Shown piece after piece: positions 35,993-44,824 of a stretch of DNA of 64,000 nucleotides. The DNA is from Deltaproteobacteria bacterium. GTDB taxonomy: Bacteria; Myxococcota; Myxococcia; Myxococcales; 40CM-4-68-19. Made by a program: the position numbers and the translations under genes. Where the stretch lies: assembly GCA_005879535.1 (NCBI GenBank), contig VBKI01000053.1, positions 124,001 to 188,000 on the forward strand. The letters run 5' to 3'. The notes under the pieces are model-generated. The model did no database searches, was not told the origin of the DNA, and was given only the letters and a program-made list of their open reading frames with translations. Numbering within the stretch: position 1 is the stretch's first letter; the number at the start of each line of letters is the position of its first letter.

Positions 35993-38602
35993 GTGCCGAC
36001 GAATGCCGTCTACGGCTTCACCACCATGCTCCTGCGTGCCATTCGCGAGGGCAGCCCCACTCACCTCGCGGTCGCATTCGACGAGGAGGCGAAGGCGAAG
36101 CGGAGCGAGATCTACTCCGCATACAAGGCGACCCGCGGCGCTCCTCCCGAGGACCTCAGTCCCCAATTCCCGCTGGTGCGCCGCGTCCTCGAGGCGCTGC
36201 GCGTCCCGGCCATCGGCTTCCCCGGCTACGAAGCGGATGACGTGATCGCCACCCTCGCCCGCCGGGCGCGCGCCCAGGGCTGGGAAGTGGTGATCGTCTC
36301 TGGCGACAAGGACCTGATGCAGCTCGTGGTCAACGGAATCCGCTGCTATGACTCCATGTACGAGAAGTGGTACGGCCCCGAAGAGGTGGAAGCGAAATGG
36401 GGCGTCCCCCCACAGCAGGTCGCCGACCTGCTCGCGCTCACGGGCGACAAGATCGACAACATTCCGGGCGTACCCGGGGTCGGCGAAAAGACCGCCGCCG
36501 GCCTGCTCAAAGAGTACGGCACCCTCGAGAACGTCCTCGCCAACGCCGGCGCGGTGAAGAAGCCGAAGCTGCGGGAAAACCTGCTCGCCAGCCTCGACTC
36601 CGTCCGGCGAGGGCGCCAGCTCATCTCGCTCTACGAGGAGCTGCCGCTTCCAGTGCAGCTCGAGGACCTGGAGCGCAAGGCGGTCGACGAGCCGCGCGCG
36701 CGAAAGCTCTTCACCGAGCTGGAGTTCGTGCGACTGGTGAACGACCTCCCCCGGCCGGCGCCGACTCCACCCTCGGGTGCGCGCTCGATGGCGGGAACGC
36801 TCGAGGACGTCCAGCGCCTGGTCGACAAGGCCCGCGCGGCGAGGCGCTTCGCCATCCTCACCCTCACCAGCGATGACGAGCCGCTGCGCGACGAGATCCT
36901 CGGGCTCGCCGTGTCTCTGCCCGACGAGTCGGTCTACGTTCCGCTCGGCCACCGTCCGGCCGGCGGCGCATCGGGCGCGCTCTTCGCACCGGCGGAGCTG
37001 AACGCGGCCAGGGCCATGGCGCTGCTCAAGCCGCTGCTCGAGGACGCGACCATCACCAAGGACGGCCACGATCTCAAGCGCGACCTGGACGCCTGGCGGC
37101 GCGTCGGTGTGAACGTGACCGGGCTGGGCCTCGACTCGCGGCTCGCCTCCTACCTGATCGATCCCACCGGTCGCGATCACTCGCTGGTGCAGACCGCGCG
37201 GGAGCGGATCAGCTGCGAGCTGCCCCTGCTGAAAGAGCTTTGCGAGCGCAGTGGAAAGGGGAAGAAGGCCACGCCGCTGGCCGAGATCTCCGTCGACGAG
37301 ACTTCCGCGGCCGCCTGCGCGCTGGTGGAGGGCGCCCGCAGGCTGTGCGAGGCGCTCGGGGAAGATCTGCGGGCGGACCCGGAGCTGCTCGGCCTGTATT
37401 CCGAAATCGAGAAACCGTTGATCGAAGTGCTGGCGAACCTGGAGCTGACGGGCATCCGGGTCGACGTTCCGCGCCTGCAACGCCTCTCGGACGAGATCGG
37501 CCGGCAGATCGATGCGCTGCTGCAGGAGATCTTCCAGCTCGCCGGCGGCGAGTTCCTGCCCGCGTCGACGCAGCAGCTCGCCGAGGTGCTCTACAAGCGC
37601 CTGAACCTTCCCGTCCTCAAGCGCGGGAAGACAGGGCCCTCCACCGACCAGGAAGTATTGGAGGAGCTGGCGCAGCAGCACCCGCTGCCGGCGAAAGTCC
37701 TCGAGCACCGCCAGCTCACCAAGCTGAAGAGCACGTATCTCGACGCGCTGCCCGCGGTGATCGGCAAGGACGGCCGCCTGCACACCACCTTCGATCAGGC
37801 GGTAGCGGCCACGGGCCGGCTCTCCAGCGTCAACCCGAACCTGCAGAACATTCCCATCCGCACGCCCATCGGAGCGAAGATTCGCGAAGCCTTCGTCCCG
37901 GAACCAGGCTGGAAGCTGCTGAGCGCCGATTACTCGCAGATCGAGTTGCGCGTGCTGGCGCACATCTCCGGCGACCCCGTGCTGCGGGCGAGCTTCGAGT
38001 CTGGCGAGGACCTGCACGCGCGTATCGCCGGGGAGACGTTCGGGGTGCCGCCGGCGGAAGTTACGCGGCAGCAGCGCGACATCGCGAAGATGATCAACTA
38101 CGGCATTGCCTACGGGCTCTCCGCGTTCGGCCTCGCGCACCGCCTCGGGCTGGAGCAGAGCGAGGCGGCGGACATCATCGAGAGGTACTTCGCGCGGTAC
38201 GCAAAGGTGAAGCAGTGGCTCGACGACACCATCGCCCAGGCGCGCAGGAGCGGGATGGTGAAGACGATGTTCGGTCGCCGCCGGTACTTGCCGGACATCA
38301 ACAGCAAGAATCCGGCGGCGCGCAGCGCGGCGGAACGAACCGCGGTGAACACGCCGATTCAGGGGACGGCGGCGGATCTGGTCAAGCGCGCGATGCTCTC
38401 TGTGGACGCCGCGCTACGCGGCGGCAAGTACAGGACGCGCATGCTGCTGCAGGTCCACGACGAGCTCGTGCTGGAAGCGCCGCCCGACGAAGTGGCGGAG
38501 GTCGGACCGCTCGTCAAGGCGAGGATGAGCGGTGCAGCCGATCTCGCCGTGTCGCTCGTCGTCGAGCTCGGCCAGGGCGACACCTGGGCGAGCGCACACT
38601 AG
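35993..38602 (+). CDS. polA: DNA polymerase I, 5' end uncertain
   Basis: An 869-residue protein from GTG 35993: 5'-nuclease domain (about 1-265), 3'-5' exonuclease-like domain (about 265-440) and family A polymerase domain (about 470-869). Motif A is DYSQIELRVLAHISGD, motif B RQQRDIAKMINYGIAYG and motif C QVHDELVLE. The in-frame codons just upstream still encode GSHTIFRAYHALPHLSTRQG, a family N-terminus, but no ATG, GTG or TTG occurs in frame there, and the conserved first aspartate (DGS) appears as histidine. The proofreading acids DxE are replaced (ILTLTSDDE), so the second domain is probably inactive. It repairs gaps and removes RNA primers. Confidence 0.85.
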   Translation: MPTNAVYGFTTMLLRAIREGSPTHLAVAFDEEAKAKRSEIYSAYKATRGAPPEDLSPQFPLVRRVLEALRVPAIGFPGYEADDVIATLARRARAQGWEVVIVSGDKDLMQLVVNGIRCYDSMYEKWYGPEEVEAKWGVPPQQVADLLALTGDKIDNIPGVPGVGEKTAAGLLKEYGTLENVLANAGAVKKPKLRENLLASLDSVRRGRQLISLYEELPLPVQLEDLERKAVDEPRARKLFTELEFVRLVNDLPRPAPTPPSGARSMAGTLEDVQRLVDKARAARRFAILTLTSDDEPLRDEILGLAVSLPDESVYVPLGHRPAGGASGALFAPAELNAARAMALLKPLLEDATITKDGHDLKRDLDAWRRVGVNVTGLGLDSRLASYLIDPTGRDHSLVQTARERISCELPLLKELCERSGKGKKATPLAEISVDETSAAACALVEGARRLCEALGEDLRADPELLGLYSEIEKPLIEVLANLELTGIRVDVPRLQRLSDEIGRQIDALLQEIFQLAGGEFLPASTQQLAEVLYKRLNLPVLKRGKTGPSTDQEVLEELAQQHPLPAKVLEHRQLTKLKSTYLDALPAVIGKDGRLHTTFDQAVAATGRLSSVNPNLQNIPIRTPIGAKIREAFVPEPGWKLLSADYSQIELRVLAHISGDPVLRASFESGEDLHARIAGETFGVPPAEVTRQQRDIAKMINYGIAYGLSAFGLAHRLGLEQSEAADIIERYFARYAKVKQWLDDTIAQARRSGMVKTMFGRRRYLPDINSKNPAARSAAERTAVNTPIQGTAADLVKRAMLSVDAALRGGKYRTRMLLQVHDELVLEAPPDEVAEVGPLVKARMSGAADLAVSLVVELGQGDTWASAH

Positions 38603-38673
38603 GCGGTCCCGACTCATCGGAAAGGGTATGCGACCACGCTTTGGCCTGTACGTGTTCTGGGATGCTTTCTGCT

Positions 38674-39531
38674 TCACTGCACGCTGATGGCGGCCGTGCC
38701 ATGCCCCGTCCCGTACATCTCGGTCCCGGAAATGGCCTTCGCGACGCAGGCGGAAATGCTCTCGTCGCGCAGTGAATCCATGATCACCTGCGGTTCCCGG
38801 ACGCGGCCATTCTGCACCGAGAAGCTGACGAGGAGCTTTCCGGCGCGATGCGCGCCCGTCGCGCACCGATCCAGAGCGCGCTGCGTGGAGGACAAGCGGG
38901 AACGGCCCTCGTTGTCCTGAGGGGTATCGTCGGAGTCGAGTGTCACCTTCTCGACCCGCACCTGGCGCGGTCCATTGCCGCCGACCGGCTCCCCGTCCTC
39001 GTTGGCTGCAGCCACGATTCCCTGTGCGCCGGTCAATTCCCACGAGCGCGCGCGGCCAGCGATGCGCCACGACTCCGCGGCAGCGCTTCCTGCGCAGCGA
39101 TCGCCCGCCGGCTTGAAGACCACCACGAGCTTCAACGCCTTTGCCTTCTTTTGCTGGTTCCACGTCGCGACCTGCTCGGCCCGCGCATTGAAGGACACGT
39201 CGTCGATGCCCTCGAGGTCGAGGACGAGCATGTCATCGATCGCGCGCAGCGGGCGGTCGCCGTCGAGCTCGATCTGCTGATCCTGCGCGCGGTACAGACC
39301 GAACGCGAATCCCTTCGAGGGGACTTCCACGCGGTACCAATGCTCCGCCGCCTCGTCGCGCCGGGCCTTCGCCGCCTTCCGGGCCGCGGCCAGTTGTGCC
39401 GGGTCCAGATTCGACTCCGAGGGCTGCGCGCGCAGCGCCTCGCACAGCTCCTTGAGCTGCGACTTCTGCGTGAGCTGCACGACGTCCTGGCCGGGGGCTG
39501 CGGCGAGCAGCAGGATCGCGAGGAGCGGCAT
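38674..39531 (-). CDS. Secreted protein with AgmX/TonB-like C-terminal domain
   Basis: A 285-residue exported protein. A signal peptide (MPLLAILLLAAAPG) opens the protein and a Lys/Arg/Glu-rich helix follows (ARKAAKARRDEAAEHW). The last ~70 residues (GAHRAGKLLVSFSVQNGRVREPQVI and ISACVAKAI) fit the C-terminal domain of AgmX/PglI-type proteins that contain a C..V.G.V....DG.V..SL pattern, known in gliding-motility and TonB-like systems. Convergent with polA, 71 bp away. The ATG at 39529-39531 lies 13 bp from a palindromic repeat. Confidence 0.6.
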   Translation of the reverse strand: MPLLAILLLAAAPGQDVVQLTQKSQLKELCEALRAQPSESNLDPAQLAAARKAAKARRDEAAEHWYRVEVPSKGFAFGLYRAQDQQIELDGDRPLRAIDDMLVLDLEGIDDVSFNARAEQVATWNQQKKAKALKLVVVFKPAGDRCAGSAAAESWRIAGRARSWELTGAQGIVAAANEDGEPVGGNGPRQVRVEKVTLDSDDTPQDNEGRSRLSSTQRALDRCATGAHRAGKLLVSFSVQNGRVREPQVIMDSLRDESISACVAKAISGTEMYGTGHGTAAISVQ

Positions 39532-39543
39532 GGATCGAGGATA

Positions 39544-39595
39544 GTACAGTCTCGGAAATAGCCGCAAAGCCGCACCTCCGGTGCGGCAGCGGCTA
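39544..39595 (-). repeat. Dispersed palindromic repeat, intact copy
   Basis: Plus-strand: GTACAGTCTCGGAAA, TAGCCGC, then GCCGCACC pairing with GGTGCGGC across TCC, then the closing GCGGCTA. The CTA (39593-39595) is the complement of the TAG stop codon of the lipid kinase gene. The repeat occupies the intercistronic gap to the next minus-strand gene, whose ATG is 13 nt away. Confidence 0.85.
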
Positions 39596-40531
39596 CCTAA
39601 CCAGATGGACGGCACCGGGCAGCAGCGTGAACGTCGCCGGGAGTTGGCCGAGACGCTCGCCGTCCACTTCGATCCCGACCGGTTCTTTGTCGCGGGGCTC
39701 GACGCGCACGGTCCGAGCGGTCCGCGTCCGCGTTCCTTTCAGCCGGACGTGGGAGCCGTCGTACATGGACGCACCCTTGAGCACGAAATCGGAGAGACCG
39801 TAGCCGCTCCAGATGGTGACGTGGAACTGCCCGTCGTCGAGGCGCGCTTCCGGCGCCACCATCATGCCGCCGCCGAAGTACTTGCCGTTGGCGACGACGA
39901 GCGTCGTCACTGTCATGTTCTCGGCGAGCCCGCCGTCGAAGGACACGCGGATCCGCACGTCGTCCCAGCCGGCGAGCGCGCGAATCGAAGCAAGCTTGAA
40001 CGTCATCTTTCCGCCCAGCCTCTTGCTGGAGCGATTCGCGATGTCGACCACCTCGGCGCCCACGCCCACCTCTCCGACGTTGATGAAGTAGCGGCTCGCC
40101 GGCGTGCCATGCTTCCCGGTGTAATCGACCCGGCCGACGTCGATCGCGCCCCGCTCACTCCTGAGGCGCGCGGCGCAGCGCGACAGATCGCGATCGAGCC
40201 CGATCGATCGCCGGAAGTCGCCTCCGGTGCCGCGGGGAAGCATCGCCACCGCGGCGTCCGGGCGGATTGGCTTCGCCGCTTCTCCAGGTCGCGCCGGATG
40301 GAAGAATCCGTTCACCACCTCGTTGAGGGTGCCGTCGCCGCCGACGGCGATGATGAGGTCGTGCCCCGCCCGGAGCGCCTCCCGCGTCAGATCGGAGGCG
40401 TGCATCGCGTGCTCGGTAAACGCGTGCTCGACGTCGCCGACAGCGGCGCGCACCGCGTGGGCGATGCTGTCGAAATGTCGCGCCGTCGCGCCGTTCGCGG
40501 AGCGCGGGTTCACGACCAGGAAAGGTTTCAA
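39593..40531 (-). CDS. Diacylglycerol kinase family lipid kinase
   Basis: A 312-residue soluble or peripheral membrane lipid kinase (DgkB/YegS type). ATP-binding motif IIAVGGDGTLNEVVNGF at residue ~65, the LPRGTGGDFRR motif around 100, and a C-terminal beta domain (VEVDGE-like GIEVDGERLGQ) are diagnostic. It phosphorylates diacylglycerol or another lipid. The start is TTG at 40529-40531, overlapping the glcF stop (TTGA). The TAG stop lies at the edge of a palindromic repeat. Confidence 0.85.
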   Translation of the reverse strand: MKPFLVVNPRSANGATARHFDSIAHAVRAAVGDVEHAFTEHAMHASDLTREALRAGHDLIIAVGGDGTLNEVVNGFFHPARPGEAAKPIRPDAAVAMLPRGTGGDFRRSIGLDRDLSRCAARLRSERGAIDVGRVDYTGKHGTPASRYFINVGEVGVGAEVVDIANRSSKRLGGKMTFKLASIRALAGWDDVRIRVSFDGGLAENMTVTTLVVANGKYFGGGMMVAPEARLDDGQFHVTIWSGYGLSDFVLKGASMYDGSHVRLKGTRTRTARTVRVEPRDKEPVGIEVDGERLGQLPATFTLLPGAVHLVR

Positions 40532-41586
40532 CGCGTCCCCTGCGCGAGCCAGCGCGCAAGGACGGAGACTACCTCAGTCGCGCCGAGGGCGGCGGCGCAG
40601 GCGGGGCTGGAGGTGACCGCGGGGCCGCCCAGCTCCGCGCGGCGATCGTCGGCGACCTTCCGCGCGATGTCCGGGAGAGTCCGGGGCAGCAGCCCCGAAG
40701 CCCCGCAGCAGCTCGTGTCCACGCCGCATCGCGGCGGCTCGCGGAATGCCGAAATCGCGGCCGCGAGAAGAGCGCGCGGCGCAATGGTCTCGCGCAGTCC
40801 CCGGGCAAGCGCGCAGGGATCGTGGAACACGAGCGTCTCGGGCAGAGGAGGCGGGCGCTCGGATTCCGGCATCGCCACCAGCAGCCGGGCCAGGTAGGTG
40901 GTGATGTGCTCGACGCGAGAACCGTGAGGGAGCGTCCAATGGTCGCGCACGCCGGCCGCGCATCCGGGATCGAGCAACACCAGATGCACGGGGCGGCGTC
41001 CCCGCACGATCAAACCGCGCACCCGTTCGCCGTGCGCCGCGTGCAGCTCCGGGTGACCGCCCTCGAGCAGCTTGCGTCCGCAGCAGAGCGCGTCCTCGGG
41101 AGCGAGCTTGAGCGGAACCCCCAGCTTGTCGGCGACATAGAGTGCATCGCGCACCTCCTGGCCGCCGCGCGACAGCGCTTCGCAGCCGGCGAGGAGCGTC
41201 GCTTCGCCGCGCGTGACGGGCAGGCTCCTCCGCACCGCGCCCAGATCTCCCGTTTCGCCGTGTCCGCGGGCGGCGAAGCGCAGCGCCAGCTCCGACCAGG
41301 GGGACGGCGCCACGCCGGCGCGAACGGCGCCGGCCCGGGCGGCGAACAGCATCGCCGGAACGTCGTTGTCGTGTGCGCAGTGTTGCGCGCAGCGATCGCA
41401 ACCGGTACAGCCGGCGAACGCCAGCGCCGCCGAAGCGTCGGGATCGCGGCCGCTCAGGGCCGCGAGCGAGACCTTCGCCCAGGGCGTCAGCGCTTCGCGC
41501 CCCTCTGCCTCGCTCACCGGACAGGCGAACCGGCACAGCTTCGGACAGAACTCGCAGAGCTCGTGTGCCCGCTGCAGCGCCGTCAC
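40528..41586 (-). CDS. glcF: Glycolate oxidase iron-sulfur subunit GlcF-like
   Basis: A 352-residue iron-sulfur protein. Two [4Fe-4S] motifs open it: CEFCPKLCRFACP and CTGCDRCAQHC. Two CCG domains follow (LCCGRKLLEGG and TSCCGASGLLP), which in this family bind heme or a non-cubane cluster. Together with GlcD and GlcE it oxidises glycolate or other 2-hydroxy acids and passes electrons to quinone at the membrane. The start is GTG 41584-41586, overlapping glcE by 4 bp (GTGA). GlcF is usually around 400 residues, so this one is short; the first 4Fe-4S motif sits only ~10 residues from the start. Confidence 0.82.
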   Translation of the reverse strand: MTALQRAHELCEFCPKLCRFACPVSEAEGREALTPWAKVSLAALSGRDPDASAALAFAGCTGCDRCAQHCAHDNDVPAMLFAARAGAVRAGVAPSPWSELALRFAARGHGETGDLGAVRRSLPVTRGEATLLAGCEALSRGGQEVRDALYVADKLGVPLKLAPEDALCCGRKLLEGGHPELHAAHGERVRGLIVRGRRPVHLVLLDPGCAAGVRDHWTLPHGSRVEHITTYLARLLVAMPESERPPPLPETLVFHDPCALARGLRETIAPRALLAAAISAFREPPRCGVDTSCCGASGLLPRTLPDIARKVADDRRAELGGPAVTSSPACAAALGATEVVSVLARWLAQGTR

Positions 41587-42686
41587 GCTTCGACTCCGAG
41601 CGCCTCGAGCAGACGCTGCCATGGCGCCGCCGCGCCCGCCGATTCCCATCCCGGCCCTGCATCGCGCAGCCGCCGCGGCGCAATCACCCGCGTTCCGGCG
41701 GCGCGGGCGAGCGCGGCGGACTCGTCCGCCGGACGCGCCTCGGGCAGCGCGAGCATCGCGAACGCGCCGCCCGCGTGCAGCCCGAAGAGGTGCACGTCGC
41801 CGTGCGGCGACCAGGCGCGCAAGCTCGGCCAGCGCGCGTCCACCTCGACGGGATGTCCGTCCGCCGAGTCGCGCACCCAGTTGCCCGGGACGTCGGGCAG
41901 GAAGGAGCAGGAGGCGCGGAGGAGATGCGCGGCGCGGTCGCGATCGATGCCGGCGCTCTCGAGCCCTTCCCACACCATCGCAAGCTGGGCGCCGTCCGCG
42001 CCCGCAAGGATGCGGGCACGCGCGGGCGCGAGCCGGTTCTGGCACACCAAGGCAAGCGCGGAGACCGCGGATGCGAGGTCCGGACAGCTCCACGCGCTGG
42101 CGAGCGCCGGCGTGGCCGGGAACAGGCGGATGGACGCCGCGGCGATGATCGCAAGCCGCCCTGCGCCGCCGAGGGCGAGGTGATCGAGATCCGGGCCGAC
42201 GGCCTTCGCCGGAGCGGCACGTCCCTCGGCGATGCGGCCGTCGGCGAGGACAGCGGCCACCGTCAGCGCCGCCGTCTCGCGGCGCGCGCCGGGAACGCCG
42301 CGCAATCCGCGCGTCGGTCCCGCAAGCCAGGCGCCCACCGAACCGGCGCGAACGGAGGGCAGAAGCGGGCCCAGCGTACATCCCGCGCGGCGCACGGCGG
42401 ATTCGAGCGCTGCAATCCCGCAGCCCGCTTCGACGCGAGCGATCCCGGAAGCAGCGTCGATGGAGGCGATACGATCGAGCGAGCCGAGGTCGAGCAGGAC
42501 CCCGGAAGCGGGGGCGTTCACCGGGGCGTCGCCGCTGCCGCGCACGCGCAGGAGCACCTTGTGCGCGCGCACCACCGCCACCGCCCGTCCGAGCGAGGCA
42601 ATACTCGGCGGAGTGACGCGGAGACCGCCTTCTCCGTCCTCGACGAGCGTCGCGCCGGTGGCGGAGAGGTCGTCGCGCAACGTCAC
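41583..42686 (-). CDS. glcE: Glycolate oxidase FAD-binding subunit GlcE-like
   Basis: A 367-residue FAD-binding protein of the PCMH/FAD_binding_4 type. The flavin-binding core is seen at VLLDLGSLDRIASIDAASGIARVEAGCGI and the substrate domain in GDVHLFGLHAGGAF. It pairs with GlcD as a smaller flavoprotein subunit. Start is GTG at 42684-42686 with 4-bp overlap to glcD (GTGA). Many residues are A, R and G, which fits the high GC. The substrate of the complex cannot be decided from sequence; lactate, glycolate and D-2-hydroxyglutarate are all known for relatives. Confidence 0.8.
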   Translation of the reverse strand: MTLRDDLSATGATLVEDGEGGLRVTPPSIASLGRAVAVVRAHKVLLRVRGSGDAPVNAPASGVLLDLGSLDRIASIDAASGIARVEAGCGIAALESAVRRAGCTLGPLLPSVRAGSVGAWLAGPTRGLRGVPGARRETAALTVAAVLADGRIAEGRAAPAKAVGPDLDHLALGGAGRLAIIAAASIRLFPATPALASAWSCPDLASAVSALALVCQNRLAPARARILAGADGAQLAMVWEGLESAGIDRDRAAHLLRASCSFLPDVPGNWVRDSADGHPVEVDARWPSLRAWSPHGDVHLFGLHAGGAFAMLALPEARPADESAALARAAGTRVIAPRRLRDAGPGWESAGAAAPWQRLLEALGVEA

Positions 42687-44245
42687 AGGAGCAGCTTTCC
42701 GGGATTGAGGATGCCGTGCGGGTCGAAGGCCTTCTTCAGAGCGCGAAGCTGCCGGACGCCCTCGCCGAGCTCGCGCCGAAGGAAGAGCTGCCGTTCCGCG
42801 CCGACGCCGGAATGGTGTGAGATCGTTCCTCCTTCGTCGGTGACGGCGGAGAGCGCGGCCGTGACGACCGTGTCCCTGCGCTTCTGCGCCTCCTCGAGAT
42901 CCGCTTCGGCGTCCTCCGGCGACCCGCGCGCGATCGCCGCGGCGGCCGCGCCGCCGAGTCCGAGCAAGGCGATCTCGATCGCGCACCCCTGCGGCGTCGC
43001 GTGGGCGAATCGCGCGCGCACGAAGGCGAGATCCTCCACCGCCCTCCGGACGGCGACGCAGAGCGCCTCCGCGCGATCCCACGTGGTCGCGAAGTCCAGC
43101 GTCTCGACGAAGGCGCCGGCTGCGAACAGCGGCGCCTTCATCCAGCGCACGCGATCCGCGGAAGCAAGACTGCGCTCTCCGGCCACGACCCCCTGATCCT
43201 CGCCGCGGGCGGCGTCGCAGATCCCCAGCGCTACGTCGCCTTCGCGCGCCCCGTCGTCCTCGGACGTCCCCTCGAAACCGAGCACCAGGAGCGCCGCCGA
43301 GGGCAACGCGTCCGCAAGACGGTTCAGCAGCAGCGGCGCGCGGAGCGAGAGACGCAGCGCTTCTGCCTGCGCTCCGTCGACCAGCCACTTGAGCGGCTGT
43401 GGAACGCGCAGCGGGCCGGCGCCGGCGAGCAGCGTGTCCAGCGGGTCGTGCAGGTGCGCGATCGCCGGACGCAGTCCCGCCCGCAGCACGTCGCGCATGC
43501 CGCGCAGCCCGTCGGCCAGAGAGGGAAACCGGATGCCGCGGACCCACCGCTGTGGCGGGCGCGGCCAGATGCGCAGCCGCGCCGAGGTGAAGATCGCGAG
43601 CGTGCCTTCGCTGCCGAGCAGCAGCGGCGAAAGGTCCGGCCCGCCGCTCGGACCGTCGAGGGTGCGGAGGATCTCGCCCGCGCCGTCGACCGCCTCGAAG
43701 GACAGAACCATGTCCGCGATGCAGCCGTAGCGCGCGGAGAGCATTCCCGCGCTACGCGTGGCGAGCCAGCCACCGACGGTTGCGCTGGGCAGTGAAACGG
43801 GACAGTGGCCGAGCGTCGCTCCCTGCTGCGCCAGCGTCTCCTCGAGGCGCTTGCCGATCACGCCGGCGCCGACCTCCGCGACGCGGTTGGCCAGGTCGAC
43901 GTGCAGCGGCCGCGTCAGGCGCTTCGTGTCGAGGACGATTCCGCCGCGCACGGCGACGGCGCCGCCCGAGGTGCCGGTGCCGCCGCCGGCCGGCACCACC
44001 GGAACCTGCCGCTGCGCCGCGAAGCGCACGATGGCTGCGACCTGCTCGACATCCTCCGGCCATGCGACGACGTCCGGCGGGTGCGGAACGGCGCGCGCCT
44101 TCGTCCAGAGCAGCGCGGCAGCGGAGCAGTCGCGCGAGGCGGCCCAGAGATCGGCTGCATCGCACGACGCCGTGACCCCCAGCGCGGAGATCTCGCGCCG
44201 CAACGCCTTGCCTCGAGCGGTCGCGCTCGGCAGAGGGCCGGTCAC
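42683..44245 (-). CDS. glcD: Glycolate oxidase subunit GlcD-like (FAD-linked)
   Basis: A 520-residue flavoprotein. The PP-loop FAD domain includes VPHPPDVVAWPEDVEQV, VPVVPAGGGTGTSGGAV, LTRPLHVDLANRVAEVGAGV and LPSATVGGWLATRSAG; the C-terminal FAD-oxidase C domain ends with HHSGVGAERQLFL and LKKAFDPHGILNPGK, the usual closing motif. It belongs to the VAO family, related to D-lactate dehydrogenase, AGPS and GlcD. The HHGxG-like motif (HHSGVG) is close to that of alkyldihydroxyacetonephosphate synthase, so the substrate is not certain. First gene of glcD-glcE-glcF-lipid kinase, all with 4-bp overlaps. Confidence 0.82.
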   Translation of the reverse strand: MTGPLPSATARGKALRREISALGVTASCDAADLWAASRDCSAAALLWTKARAVPHPPDVVAWPEDVEQVAAIVRFAAQRQVPVVPAGGGTGTSGGAVAVRGGIVLDTKRLTRPLHVDLANRVAEVGAGVIGKRLEETLAQQGATLGHCPVSLPSATVGGWLATRSAGMLSARYGCIADMVLSFEAVDGAGEILRTLDGPSGGPDLSPLLLGSEGTLAIFTSARLRIWPRPPQRWVRGIRFPSLADGLRGMRDVLRAGLRPAIAHLHDPLDTLLAGAGPLRVPQPLKWLVDGAQAEALRLSLRAPLLLNRLADALPSAALLVLGFEGTSEDDGAREGDVALGICDAARGEDQGVVAGERSLASADRVRWMKAPLFAAGAFVETLDFATTWDRAEALCVAVRRAVEDLAFVRARFAHATPQGCAIEIALLGLGGAAAAAIARGSPEDAEADLEEAQKRRDTVVTAALSAVTDEGGTISHHSGVGAERQLFLRRELGEGVRQLRALKKAFDPHGILNPGKLLL

Positions 44246-44296
44246 CCGAGCTATCGTCGCTCATGACACCCCGCGTCGCAATGGAAATGTTTGCTC

Positions 44297-44824
44297 TCAG
44301 ACTGTGCCGCGTGACGAGGGAATACGCCGTGGACCCGATCCCGCAATCCCCCAGGCGCTGATCACCGCAGCCCCGACCATGAAGGCCGCCGCTGCCCAGC
44401 GCGGAAACGGCAGCATCGCGCCGAGCGCCGCCCACGCTGCCGCCAGCGCCTGCGCGCGGGGCCACCGCGGATTCCACGGCGCCTGGAACAAGCCGGCGAT
44501 TGCTCCGGCCGCCGGTGCCGCAACGATGGTGAGCGGTGGGTAGACCGCATGCGCCGCGCCCACGCCTACGCCGGCGAGCGCGGCGATCCCAATCCACCGC
44601 ACGCTGACGTCCTTCAGCGCCAGCCACTGAAAGAAGCCCACGACCACACCGCCCACCGCGCCGGCGATCACGTCGCCCGTCTGCGAGAGGAACGGGAGCG
44701 TGAGGCGGAGGCCGTTCCAGACCCGTCCGGCGAGGTCCATGCCGAGGAGCGGCGCGCCCTGCGGCACCACGAAGGCGGCGACGACCATCGCGGCCGTCCA
44801 GACGAAGAGCCGCGCGGGATTCAC
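44297..44824 (-). CDS. Hypothetical membrane protein
   Basis: A 175-residue hydrophobic protein with about five predicted membrane helices (for example LFVWTAAMVVAAFVVPQG and VIAGAVGGVVVGFFQWLALK). No family is recognised. The start is GTG at 44822-44824, overlapping the aspS stop (GTGA), so it is translated after aspS. It ends 51 bp before glcD on the same strand. It may be a small integral membrane regulator or transporter, but nothing in the sequence decides. Confidence 0.6.
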   Translation of the reverse strand: MNPARLFVWTAAMVVAAFVVPQGAPLLGMDLAGRVWNGLRLTLPFLSQTGDVIAGAVGGVVVGFFQWLALKDVSVRWIGIAALAGVGVGAAHAVYPPLTIVAAPAAGAIAGLFQAPWNPRWPRAQALAAAWAALGAMLPFPRWAAAAFMVGAAVISAWGIAGSGPRRIPSSRGTV

